From Phocoena phocoena (Eukaryota; Chordata; Mammalia; Artiodactyla; Phocoenidae): DNA of 64,000 bases. Positions 10,788-23,359 of the stretch are shown here, one piece after another. The stretch covers positions 55,996,639-56,060,638 of the forward strand of contig NC_089220.1 in NCBI RefSeq assembly GCF_963924675.1, read 5' to 3'. Made by a program: the position numbers and the translations under genes. Numbering within the stretch: position 1 is the first letter of the stretch; every line of letters starts with the position of its first letter. The notes beneath the pieces were generated by a model that worked only from the letters and a program-made list of their open reading frames with translations, searched no databases and had not been told where the DNA came from.

Positions 10788-13700
10788 ATAATTTCTTGTT
10801 TTAGTTGGACTTGACATATCATGCATGTCTTTAGGCATATACTTTCAGTTTATAAGCATATAGTATTTTGCTGAATACAAAATTTAAAAACTCAAAATTA
10901 ATGCAAAAAGTTCATAATGAACAACTGTAAAGTGAAAAGTATAAAAATTTGAAATAAGGACAGAGGGTTTGTTTTATTACCTCAAATTATTGTGCATTAG
11001 TAACAATCTTTTCAATAATCCTGTACTTCTGGATTTACGAAGGTTGACAGTGACTAGAGAATGGATTGGGCAGCATGGAGCTTTGTATATCATAATGTTT
11101 TCTGATTAGCCAGTATTAATTCACTTTTTCCTCTTGGTCAAACTGTAGAGAACATTTTGCTAAGTGTACATCAGGGCACGCATTTTCCTTTTGCCTCAGG
11201 CACTAATAAGGCTTGGCATGGTCCTGTCCTGCTATCTCACCCCCAGGCCTGAATGGGGGCTATGTTTTGCAATGTCTGTTTGCTTTTTAGTCCTCTTTCA
11301 AAAATGAGAAGAACCTTCTCATACCACTTTTATCCTACCCTCCATCCCTTGATTTCAAAAAAGGAGAGTAGATCTTATTTCTTATCCTCACTAAATTTCT
11401 GCATGCTTCTACCTACTTCTGTAATGAAAGCAAAGCAGAAGTGACTTTAGCACTGATCACTGTGGTATATTCTGATGTCTGGAAATATACATCTTGATTT
11501 GGAGCCCATCTCTGTCATTTAATTTTCTATTTTTATAAACTTTATGAACCATTTCTATATGTTTGGAAGAGAGGAAACACATGAAGAATGAGAACTTACT
11601 GAGTTACTTTGATCAATAGTCCATATTTTTAACACATGGTGAAACTGCATTCTAGATACATTATAGTTTTTGTAATGAAGATGCCAGTGATGGTATATCA
11701 TGTCACATCTTTTACTTCTCATACATGTTTTTACTCAGGCTTCTGCTTACTAGAAGCTAATTAGAAATTACAAAGAAATAATACTAAAGCAAATGTAACT
11801 CGGGCAATTTGCTATATCTCTGACTGTCCTTCTACTATCAAGAATTGAATACTTTTACAAGGTTATTTTTCCCCTTGTGGTAGTTGATCTGATTATACAA
11901 ACCTATAAAGGAAAATGTTATTTATTAGGTGTACATTTCTTTCTACTTTCCTCCTGCAGTGTGGTTCCTGAAGTAGAGCAACACTGGCATAGCTTTTCTA
12001 TTATAAGAAACTATTCATATATTTGGTTCTTTTCTCAGTTTGTTATAAAAGACTGAAAAGTAGCTTCTTCCATTTCAAATATTTTCCTTAACTTGAAAAA
12101 GTTAAAATGACAATGTTTATCTTAGGTGTGCCTTAAGTTAATATTTAACAGTTCATTAAATGCAAAATAGTTTGAAACATATATCATGCATATATATGAA
12201 AATCTTTTAGTGTAAGTTCATGGAAAATATGTTTACTTTCATTATTTTTAAGTTTAGAAAAAGTGATAGTCTGAAGAAACAAGGCAATTTTCTAAGTAAT
12301 GTATAGTCTAAAAATACCATTTTGGCCATTTTGGTAAATGTAGCTTGGTGTTTAATTTTTTGTTTTAAGACAAGAAAGATTGTCTAAGTTTATAGACAGT
12401 AAGAATGCTGTCTTTTTTTGTAGGAAATGCCAATTTCCTACAAAGAAAACTGAAGGAAAGTTATTAAATTTTAAATAAGAATAGAAAAAAATATGATTAG
12501 CACTGTTAATATTCATTTTTACCCGTCATATTATGACAGCTGTGATCCTTAAAAGCACTTCACCATGGCTTGTGGTACTGCATGTTTTTTAGGTTAAGCT
12601 ATAACTCAAGTGCAGTTAGCATTCTAAAGAATACACATTTTCATCAGAGAATCTATATTCTGCAGGACATGGTTCTATTTTCCTTACCATGATCAGTGCT
12701 TTCTTAATTAGCATGGTGAATTTGAGAAATGGGTTTTAATGGTGCAAATAGTGAACTGTTAATGAGCATGTTGAATATTAGAAATGAGCTCTCATTTGTA
12801 AAGTCAGTGAAAAGTGCAGTTTGGGTAAATTATTTTAGAGATACTCCCTGCCCTTGGCTGAACAGACGATACAGCAGTAAAACCTATCCCTATTACCGTT
12901 ATAGATGATATCCTAGGCTAACCTCGGAATGGCCCTGTGCCAGCCTTGAACTTGATAATTCTAGATGCCTGATTCTTGTTAAGAGAGTAGTGAAACTCTG
13001 CCTTTGGAATTTTGGTGTGTCTGCTTTGAGTGAACATTTACATAGGTAGTTCTCTAAATACCTGAAAGGACAAGAAGCTGGGACTTGGTTGAGGTTTAAT
13101 GAAGAGGTTGCAGGAAGTACTTTAGTGATTGCCTGCTAGTAAATGTTCAATTAATTAAATGTATGATTATTGGCAGAATAGTCTGAGACTCACTTTCACT
13201 AAAAATTTTTAGAGGGAAATAGCTAATTCTAAAGATCCTCAAAAATTTTCTGTGGCTGTAATATTAGCACACACACAAAAAAGTAAAGTTGTGTAAGACA
13301 ATATTGGCTCAGGTCAGTTCACTATGTGACAACTTTTATTTATTTCATAAACATATATTCATTATTTATCATTAGTACAAAAGGCTGAGAATAGGTTGAA
13401 GTAGATAAACCTGACAAAGTTTAAAAGAAAACATAAACTTTTTCAAATGTTGATCATGAAAGCAGATGTATTCCATTTGCCTTTAGGCATATGTATCAAT
13501 GTGTATTATTTTAGAACCTGTTTGTTACAAAATAAAAACAAGCATTAATTATTAATGATGATGCAGATACATAAAACTTTCATCCCTGTGTCATAAGTTT
13601 TATATAGTAATATTGACCTACAATGTTAATTTTGATTTTTCATGGCTAATATTATATGCTTTTGATTATACTTTTAGCATTTGTTTACAAACAATTGATA

Positions 13701-14579
13701 ACAAAAAACTGGTCTTTCAGAAAAATTGAGAAAACTTTTGAAATGTTGAAAATGAAATTTGGAAATTTAAAATCTTGATTCACTTATCATAGACCCTGCT
13801 TCATATGTCATCTGAATATATGTGGTTCTGTTATTCTTGCAATTTGACTTGATCTATACTATTCTCTTCTTCAACCTCATTATTCAAGAGCATATCAACT
13901 TGGCATATAATTATTACCCTAATCCAACTGGTAAGTGCAAAATCTTTGCACAGTGCTTTTCATTTAATGAACACGTAGGTACATTGTGTGAGTCGCATTA
14001 AAAACCAAATGTTTATCCCATTGTAAAATTTTAAGTTTGTCTACAGAAATTTAAGAACAGCTTTAATCCATATTTCTGTTCATTCTTTCTACTGTTTTTC
14101 CTATCATTAAGAAAAATTTAAAAATTTATTTAAGGACATGTTCTAACAATTCCTTTATGAACATAATTTCAATGGAATCTCCTCAAATTAAAAGATCATT
14201 TTCTCATTCAATCATTAGCTAAATGCAGGTATTTTCTGGAAACACACTAAGTAAAAGAAACAAAAACAAGACTGGCAACAAGGCTGGAATAAGTCCTTGC
14301 CTTCCCAAATTCTACCCTTTGAATATGCGAAGTTAATTTAACCTATTTAACATATTATGTATCTGGAAAATGGCTATAGTTGTAAGTTTTAAATGATATA
14401 ATGCATATGAAGCATTAAGGACATTGTTTGGCATTCAAGTAAAGCCCTCAATATCCATTATCTGTTTCTTTTAGGCATTTTACTGTTACATCAAAACCTC
14501 TTCCTCTATATGTATTTATTTGTATTTATCCCTGAGTGAAAGACCCCAGGAGGGTACACTGTGAGCATATTGACTTTGA
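10788..14579. other. AT-rich single-copy DNA
   Basis: I find no recognisable transposable element, RNA gene or coding exon in these 3.8 kb. The central part (about 12,500-13,150) has balanced, non-simple sequence that could be conserved noncoding DNA; no function is visible. Confidence 0.5.
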
Positions 14580-15055
14580 TAATGTTCAAATTATTATCTT
14601 TACTGAGGTATAATTTACATACTTCCGACTCACTTATTAGTATACAATGTTGAGTTTTGACAGGTTCACATAGTTGTATAACTATCACCACAAACAAGAT
14701 ATTGAACCCTGCATCATCCCCAGAAATTCTCCATGTCCCTTTGTAATCAATACCTCCCCATCCAATTGCAGTCCCTAAAAACACTATTCTGTTTTCTATT
14801 CCTATAGTTATGACATTGCCATGAGGCCACATACATACAAATGTGTAGTATGTAGCCTTTTGAATCTGCTTCTTTCATTTAGTGAAATAAATTTGAGATT
14901 AATCTGTACTGTGCATAGCACTAGTTGTTACTTTTATTACTGAGGAGTATTCTCCTGTGTGAGAAAAACAAATTTTGTCTCTTCACCAGTTGGAAGACTT
15001 TAGGTAGTTTCCCATCATTAATGATCATGAATAAACCTGTTATACATATGTAACA
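14580..15055 (-). mobile_element. Ancient L1 3' UTR/ORF2 end, antisense
   Basis: It starts with 'tttactgaggtataatttac' and runs through 'tataactatcaccacaa', 'gtagtatgtagccttttg' and 'aataaacctgttatacata', the usual complement of an old L1M 3' end. The frame on the minus strand at 14,506-14,832 is fortuitous. Confidence 0.8.
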
Positions 15056-18000
15056 AGTTGAACATAAGTTTTAATAACCATGACAGCAGTTTGAGAGAAA
15101 GAGGGAAAAATGTGTGTTTCATTCTGCTTTATTGTCTTTGTTATGTAAAAACTCTGAGAATTTTTCAGTGGGTTACTCATATTAAGGAAGAGAATAGTCT
15201 CAAAATCAAGGCATCACAGCCTATGCATTCATTTCTTTTGATTCAAATATTTAAAGAATAAGGAGGGCAGGAACAGTTGAATATTTGACAAACTGAACTA
15301 AATGGAATTAAAAAGAACTGAATTATCTTTCTGCACATTTTAATTAAGTAATTCATAACTACTGATTTTATTAGGAGACATATGTTGATGAAAGTATCAC
15401 CAAACCATCACTCGTGAAGATCATTGCCTGCCATTTTTCACAAGAAGTTTCAGCCTTATACATAAAATGTTTACACATAACAGACAGAACCAGCATTACC
15501 ACAATATACATCAGTATTTATAGTCACAATACGGACATAAATGTCAACATCTATCAAATAATGATAATTAGATATCTATGTGAATATCATTTTGCTTGTA
15601 TTTCTTTCTATTATTAGACATTCTAAATAATCAACTAATTATAAAATAATAAATGGGACAGGCAAAATGCCCCCAATTTCTCCTAGTTATAAATTAAGGA
15701 AAATACAGTCACGATAATGCTGTATACTAACAGAAAAGAAATAGCTGTTCATGAATAGTATCATATTCAGCCAGTGGGCTAGGAAGGCAATGGGATTACA
15801 ATATTAGATAGCTAAAACTTCTACTCTGATGAAAGACAGTTCAGAAATATTACCTCTGTTATAAAACCTCAAATTCTGTTAGATTTCTTATGGTTCAGGT
15901 TTTATGATAGGAAAAAATAATATGAACTGTAATATACTTTTGACTTTGGGAAGAGAAAGAAGGTAGAACATGGCACAGAGTAAAAGTGGCTTTCATATTT
16001 CTTCAGAGAAGCTGTACGCTATGAAAATCTGTGATATAAAGCACTAGATGATAAAGAACCCAGCTTTTGTTAAAAGGAAGTAAAACTATTTCAAAGGTTC
16101 GAAGCAATCCAAAAAATATTAAATTTGATTTGAGAATTTTTTCATTTCCTTCCTATAGTACGCTTTACCACTTTTTAAATAACTGCAAGAGGTGAGTTGA
16201 GTCATTTTCTTTCTTTTTTCCTTTGATGAGGTTACTGTCCACAGCTTGACAAAGTTCAAACCTTGCCACTGTCAAGAGAAGGGCAAAACTTAAACACTAA
16301 ACGAGCTGCTCCTCTTGCCAACATGGAGAAGGCTCTGGTAAACAAAATATCCCTGCAAGGGATCTCCCAAAAGCCTATTGGTTGGCGTTATGCTTGTATT
16401 TCTCCCACAAAATTGGCAATTGAAATGCAGATTGAAAAAAAATAGTCCTAAAAGTCACCATCAACTTAAAAGCTGTTTTAAATATCCTTTTCAAATTATA
16501 TAACGTATCATAAAGTTCTAAGTCTCATATACCCGGAACATTTAGCAAAACAGAAATCACTTTGTCAAGAAAAGTTTTTCTCAGTTTGTTCTGAATAAGA
16601 AAAAGGAATATTTTAATATGAAATTCTAAGGAGACAGTAAGTTATAATTTAAAGTGAAGTTTCATTTAACTCTTTATTAGTCTCATCTGATGGCATGGGA
16701 TTAACTTGGATGTGATAAGGTATGATAGATTGCACCTGAAACTGTTCCTAATCTTAAATCTTAAAATGCAAGGAAGGGGATATTAATTCAATTTTACCAA
16801 AGTTAGAAAATTTAACATGCTAAACATTTAAATTCATCATAATTCAAATACTAAAATACAAAACAAAGTTATGAACATGTATTTTGTTGTAAAAAAATGT
16901 ATGTTCAACTTTAGTACTGTACTCAACACACATAAACCTCAGGCATTTGAAGAAAGAAGTAGCTATATCACTTTCTAAGTAATAGTTAAAATTGTTTTTC
17001 AAATGCACACATTTGAAAACCATAGTTGTAATACATTACAGTAATTTTCTCTTACCACCAGTCCATGAATCCACAATGTTCCCTAAATATATTTGTGTGT
17101 TTCAATTCATTTAAGAGCATATTTCCTTTATGACCATAATGTTCTTATTTTTACTTTAAGTATCCTTAAACTATAATATTTTGGACCACAGCTGTCATCT
17201 AGTTTATAGTTTCTTATTATTCTGCTTACACATAAGAAACACCATATACTGGTATTGAATATAAAGTGCATTTTCCCCATGAAACAGCATCCAAGAAACA
17301 TTGGAGAAATGGACCTCAACATAAGGTTACTGTTTGCTGATGTTTATCTCAAAATGTGTACCCCATTGATAATCCTCATTTTTCTGTCCTTGTCTCAAAC
17401 CTAGGCCCTAACTTTTGCTGATTTAAGTTCTCCTGAATTCTGGAGTTGTAGTGGATAATATCTCTTTTCCACTGATTTTTCCTGGACATGATATCTTTAC
17501 ATGATAGCTAGTTATGACAGCTTAACCACCTGTTTGGCTCTGTCCTCTTGGACTTCTTCTAGGTAAATTTTTTCAGGACTCTCTAGTGACAACAGATGGC
17601 AATGTCAGGGGAAAGCTGTGGAGAGGATATTTGGCACTAAATTGATTAATCTTTGGGATTTTGCTTAATTCAGCTCAATTTCCCCAAACAAGTAAAACAA
17701 ACAGAAAAAACCCTTTAATTACAGTTGATTTATGGAGCTTGATGCACAAGTGAAACAGTAACATTTAAGATTTTTGTGTTCTGATTTGTTGAGAAGTATA
17801 TGTTGTTCTTTAAAGAGATGGATTAAAAATTGTTCTATAATAAATCTACATTCCAGAGGGCCCCTATTCAGATTTATACTGTGTTATTAATATGATATCC
17901 AGAATGTTCCCTTAAAGCATTATCTGAGCTGTATTAATGTACAGATCTGTCAAGTAAACTGTTACAAATACTAAAAACTAAAACCTAGGATATTTATTTT

Positions 18001-19767
18001 GCCTTTTGGAAAGTCTCTATTTTAGTAAAATAAATTGATTTAAAAGTTAGTGAATATTTTTGAAATTCTATTTGGGAAAATATTTACATAAAGGATAGCC
18101 AATATAAGGCAATAGTTTTATAACAGTTCTAAAGATATATGTTTAATAAAACCACTGCAATGTTTGACCTGTAGTTTGCTGTAACAGTAACTGTATAACT
18201 CTGAGTATCTATAAATTCTGAATCATTGTATTAAATTTTGTTCTCCTTCATACATAATTTAATCACAATAAGGAATATTAGGGCAGCTTGGGGCTACAGG
18301 AAATTCAAGCAAACTAATAAATTTGATATTTCATGAAGATTCATATTGTAACAATTTGCAGGGCAAGATAAATAGAAGTTAAAAGAGACAGAGGAGATAA
18401 GTAGACAAGATATGCTCTTATCACACAAATCCAGAAATAAATTGATAGCATTTTAATTTTGACTTCGATTTCAGTATTTTCACATAACAATATACTGACT
18501 CTCCACATTTTTCTCCATAGTTTTCATGAATCAGACTTCTGCTTAGAACCTCTCTAATTTTCTTGCTCACTGTTTAAGTTCAGAATTGCTTACAGCTCAT
18601 GTTTCCTTCCCTTACTTTAAAATTCTCCTCCAGGCTATTTTTTTTGTAAAAAGTCAACACCACTTATGTCTTAACTCCATAATTGCCAAGTTTTATTCTT
18701 ACATTCTGAATATAGTAGTTCCTTCTCAAATCACAAAAGTGAAAGGCTTTGAATGTTGCATTTCTTATGGACTTGGGTAATCATGCTTAATGATGAAGAC
18801 CCAAAATGACAGCCCAAAGCAGTCTATCTCTCTATAGCATAATGGAAAGTACAATACAATACAATATTTTTTATTTTACATTAGGTTCAGATTGGACATT
18901 TGATTATAGATTTTAGTGGCACTTAAAACATTAAAGGAGCCATGTGAGGAAAAGTGTATTAATCCACATAGAAATACAAAACTAGACACTGCCCTCTCTA
19001 TGACTTATAGAACCAAGAGTGGGCACATGTACCTCAAAAAGGTTGATCATATTCTCCCAAGTCAGGATTTATAATTGGGATTCAAAGATGTTAGTCAGAT
19101 TCTACGGGTCACAAACGAGAGAGATGTGAACTCTGGAGGTGTAGGATGGCCATCTTCTGCCACAAACCCAGAAAAAAGAAACCTTTTTGAAGAAATAAAA
19201 GAATAAAGGAGGCATATAAACAAAACAGGAGGTGGAGGGTGGGATATGTCATAGAGGTGTAGAGGGAGTGAGGAATTTTGGGACTTACTTTTTTTTTTTA
19301 CAAGTTTCTGTTTTCAGATCTTAATTTTTTCTGACTGTATCTCCTCACTTAGGGTTCTATAGAATATCCTTGCCTCCTTTTGATAAATTATACCTTTCCT
19401 ATTTTTCCTGCTTACATTCGTGTAGTTATAAACTTGAAACCAAAAGATCCTTGATTAAAGCCTCAGGCTGTCGTCAGCCACACAGATGCCAGCAGAGGCC
19501 ATTGTTCCTGGGATGGCCAGGTGCTATACAGTCCAGAAAAATGAATCAACCAGGAAGTTCAGTTTCCAGCTTCAAGGCAGGAAAATTGAATGCTGTGAAC
19601 CATGAGCAAAGCTAAGGCTAAGATTCAGGGAGAACAAATCAGCTTGGAGTCCAAAGGGAAGAATCCCAGAGAATTTCTGAAGTGGCTTATATTACAGGGT
19701 TACTGTGAAGTCAGGGAAACAATATACATAAAAGTGCTTTCTCCAGAATAAAGGATTATCTAGTTCA
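15056..19767. other. AT-rich single-copy DNA
   Basis: No repeat family or gene was recognised over 4.7 kb. The block at about 16,190-16,450 is richer in CpG than its surroundings and contains an open frame (16,263-16,445), but it has no known domain. A pentamer run (acaat x3) lies at about 18,852-18,868. The rest is plain AT-rich sequence. Confidence 0.5.
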
Positions 19768-20028
19768 GTAGTTTTAGGGCACAGATTCTACAAACTCCTT
19801 GAGTTTAAAGCTTGGTTCTTCTGCTTTCTGGCTGGATGACCTGTAATCAGTTAAATTCTCTTTGTCTTAGTTCCTTTAATCTGAAAATTGGAAATGAGAA
19901 AGATCTTTCCTATTTCATAGGATTACTTTGTTGATCAAATGAGTTAGTACATGTAAAGCACTTAGAACAGCTCTGGGGACTTGGTAAGTGCTGTTGAGTC
20001 TATGTAAGTGTTTGCTGTTATTATTAGT
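19768..20028 (+). mobile_element. MIR SINE, sense
   Basis: It follows the MIR consensus nearly end to end: 'cttctgctttctggctggatgacct', 'tttaatctgaaaattggaaatga', the core 'atgagttagtacatgtaaagcac' and the tail 'ttggtaagtgctg...ttattatta'. This is an ancient tRNA-derived SINE shared by mammals. Confidence 0.85.
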
Positions 20029-20744
20029 GTTTGTAGAACTACATTGCTGGCCTTCTCTGACACACAGACGTTGTGATACTTGATATATAAATAACTATGG
20101 CATTCTATACAGAGGCTTTAGGTGCTTGACCGGGCACAAACACAGTTACTCCTCAAAAGAATAATACCAACAATTACAAACTTCTGTTTAAAGTAAAATA
20201 GCCAGTTATAGTTTCTTCCCTGAATGTGGTTTATGTGACTGCTGTTTGTTAAAGATGATAACTGACACACTGAGAAATGTAAAGATAGAAAATATCATGA
20301 TTCTTACAAAAACATCTTCAGCAAACTATGTTCCCAGTTTCTTTCCAGCAGAGCATTGTGTGGTGTGTGAGTTTAAACTTAATGAAGTGGTTGAATCCCT
20401 TTGTATTTACCTTTGACATCAGACCTTGATATTACATTAGATAGTTGTCAAAGACAGGTAAAGAATGTCATTCTTGGCTAACACTGCCTTATGTAACTAA
20501 TGAAACAAATATACGTACATTAAATCAGAACCTCCAACATATAAATGAATCTTTTAATTTAGCAGTAATTTTCTTTAAGGCAATATCAAGGTAACCTTTG
20601 TTATAAAAATAATAAAAAATTTCCTTTGTTATACCGGTTTGTGAGAAAGTACAAGTCTACCATCCTTCGATCACAGTGATGGAAGAAGAATTTCTGCTTT
20701 CTTTTCTCAGTAGGTCTGGTAATAGCACCTCAGTATATAGTTGA

Positions 20745-21700
20745 CTCTCACTGTCCATGGTAGCTACATTCTATAACGTCACCATGAACACTGAATTAGC
20801 AAATACTGAACTACTGTACTTAGGGAAAATACTGGGTTAGATTCTTGTAAGCCTCTGGTCACAACATTTTCATCAACCAAAATTCCACATGTGTTACACA
20901 GATTCACTTAACAAAGTCCTAATAAAATAAGCTAGATTGATCAGCATTAAAAATCTGTTCTTCCATATAACCCTTCTCCTATATAACATTTAGCAGGCAT
21001 TTAAAAAAATCATTTTGTAGTCTCACGATCTACAGAATCTGCCCAGCCTACAGGTTTATTTTGTGCACAATGTTGCCTTTTGAAACATAAGAATCAGCGA
21101 GCATTGACCAAGAAGGGGCATTTTTTTGACCTTTGGTAATGTGACTGTGTATTTTTTGGCCTTCAATCCCACGACAGTACTGTTCAGTATACTTTTTTAT
21201 AGTTGCCATTTCTTGAATTCACAAATTTAGTAGCTTTTCTATCTTTTCCAGAGTTTCATCATGCACTATAGATGTTGTTTTAGCACTTTACAAAGTGGAT
21301 TTATGTACGTATTGGTGAATTTTCTCTTTCTTTTTCTGGATGTGCATATTATTGGTTCATTAACATCAAACTCACTAAAACTCATGCCTGAACGAAGCTT
21401 GTCTAACACTTGTGTTTCTCCCTAGGGTACCCTTGTGTTTAAGAACATTAGATAGCACTTCCTCACTATGTCTGGAAGCCATTATAAAAAGCAAAAGCAA
21501 AATTTTCCCTTCTAATAGCAATAATAGCAATAATATACACTATCTGTAGTAAGATATTTATTTAGCTGTCTACAGTACTTACAAATTATATTCTCAGATG
21601 AATTTCTGGCTCAGAGTATTTTAAATTGCAAACATACCTCCCATGACAAACACAAACACAGCCACAAAATCTCTGTGTATTTCATTTTTCTGTGGAATAT
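20745..21700. mobile_element. Possible ancient DNA transposon (Tigger/pogo-like)
   Basis: 'gcaaatactgaactactgta', 'gggaaaatactgggtta' and 'gcttgtctaacacttgtgttt' remind me of old Tigger-class elements. No terminal repeats or TA duplication could be fixed, and no transposase frame is readable, so the class itself is uncertain. The alternative is single-copy sequence. Confidence 0.35.
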
Positions 21701-21759
21701 TTACAGCTGGCTGGCATAACATATATTTCACTCATTTGCGTGTTATGTGGTTGATATTT

Positions 21760-22205
21760 TTAAAGTCAGGTTTATGAAAGTATAAATTACATACTCTTTG
21801 TATCTATACTATTCACTGATTTTTGATAAGGTGCACAATTACATAACCACCACCACTATTATCAAAATACAGAATATTTTGATTATTTCAAAACTTACCC
21901 TTTGATCCTATTAATCTTACATCAAGTTTCTGGCCACTTCTCAGAAGTTCCTATATAATTTTGACTTTTAATGGCTATCATTTAAATGGCATCAAACAGC
22001 ATTTAGACTTCCTTGTTCATTCTTTAAGCATATTATTTTTTTGAGATTCATGAATATTCTTGCACATATTTACAGTTCACTTGATTTTATTGCTGAATAA
22101 AATCCTATTATATAGATGTAACACATATTTATTTGTTCACCAGTTGATGAACATTTGAATTAATCCATTGTTCATTTTTATAAATAAAGCTGCAATAGGC
22201 ATTCT
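21760..22205 (-). mobile_element. Ancient L1 3' end, antisense
   Basis: The complement of an old L1 3' UTR: 'tgaaagtataaattacatac', 'cataaccaccaccactatta', 'ttgttcaccagttgatgaac' and 'aaataaagctgcaataggc' occur in consensus order. It is heavily diverged. Confidence 0.75.
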
Positions 22206-22517
22206 GTGTAACCAAATATTTTTATTCTTCCCTGGTAGAAAACAGAAAACAGTAATTGTTGTTTCTTAAATAATTAAAAATAGAATTATCATATTTCCAG
22301 CAATTCCACTTCTGGTAAACATATATTGTACATTAAGTACATTAAATTAATGTGCAAATTATATATCTGCATATAACACTTTGCAATTTTAATTTTACGC
22401 TCTTCAAAACCTTGCCTCTTTCCCAGTGACTAAAGTAGTACTTGCCATGTAGTAGATATGTACATTTATTTGTTAAATGAGTAAATGAATTAATATATGA
22501 GTTAATGAATGATCTTT

Positions 22518-22768
22518 CAGTTTCCTAACTTTTTGTTTTTTTTTTTTTTTTTTTTTTATGCGTTACGCGGGCCTCTCACCGTTGTGGCCTCTCCCGTTGC
22601 GGAGGACAGGCTCCGGACGCGCAGGCTCAGCGGCCATGGCCCACGGGCCCAGCCGCTCCGCGGCATGCGGGATCCTCCCAGACCGGGGCACGAACCCGTG
22701 TCCCCCGCATCGGCAGGCGGACCCTCAACCACTGCGCCACCAGGGAAGCCCCAGTTTCCTAACTTTTT
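22518..22768 (-). mobile_element. CHR-type tRNA-derived SINE with 17-bp target duplication
   Basis: The body is 22,535-22,751, with a T-run at the left (complement of the A-tail) and the tRNA-like head at the right (complement of gggcttccctggtggcgcag). The flanks CAGTTTCCTAACTTTTT (22,518-22,534 and 22,752-22,768) are identical, so the ends are exact. Many CpGs are retained and the pol III B-box core (gggttcgtg, on the minus strand) is present, which suggests a fairly recent insertion. The open frames across it are SINE shadows. This family is diagnostic for Cetacea and relatives. Confidence 0.95.
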
Positions 22769-23131
22769 AAATGAACTTTTGTTAGTTTATATACACATAA
22801 TTAGAAAGAGCTTGATTTTCTTGACAAAATGTGTGGATCGTTGAAGATTTAATTTCATTGATTAATACCAGTTACCAATTAATATAACAAATCATTTTTC
22901 TTAAATACTTTCTAAAGATAAAATGGAATTAAATAAAACCTTAATCTAGAATTAATTTGCTTTTTTGTATAACTTTTATAAGAAGATTGTTTTATTTTTC
23001 TAACAAGAATTGGATAAATTTTCATCAGCTTTAGGTTTTCGTAACCTCTGGAGAAGTAACCATGTAACTCCAAAGTACTAGTTTATAAATAAAAAGATTA
23101 TTTCTCTGGAGTTAATTAAAATGTGAGAAGC

Positions 23132-23347
23132 GGGCTTCCCAGGTGGTGCAGTGGTTGAGAGTCCGCCTGCCGATGCAGGGGAAACGGGTTCGTGCCCCGG
23201 TCCGGGAAGATCCCACATGCCGCGGAGCGGCTGGGCCCGTGAGCCATGCCCGCTGAGCTTGCGCGTCCAGAGCCTGTGCTCCGCAACGGGAGAGGCCGCA
23301 ACAGTGAGAGGCCCACGTACCGCGAAAAAAAAAAAAAAAAAAAAAAA
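23132..23347 (+). mobile_element. CHR-type SINE, sense
   Basis: The head gggcttcccaggtggtgcag is followed by the B-box block gggttcgtgcccc and an uninterrupted A-tail of about 22 bases. GTGAGAAGC lies on both sides (23,123-23,131 and 23,351-23,359), the visible part of the target duplication. It is in opposite orientation to, and about 380 bp from, the previous SINE; the two are near-identical subfamily members. Confidence 0.95.
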
Positions 23348-23359
23348 CACGTGAGAAGC

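Noticed and set aside
14506..14832. 108-codon minus-strand frame
   Set aside because: It lies mainly on an old L1 3' UTR and has no L1 or host protein similarity.
19370..19615. 81-codon plus-strand frame as a possible exon
   Set aside because: It has no domain, no clear splice sites at both edges and no codon bias; nothing supports coding.
22509..22844. Open frames of 70-111 codons across CHR SINEs (also at 23,078-23,437, 25,687-25,935 and 42,069-42,391)
   Set aside because: They occur on both strands and in several frames because the SINE is GC-rich and lacks stops; the same peptide patterns recur at every copy.
23132..23205. Possible tRNA gene (A/B-box-like head)
   Set aside because: It is the tRNA-derived promoter part of a CHR SINE; there is no acceptor stem pairing, and an A-tail and target duplication are present.
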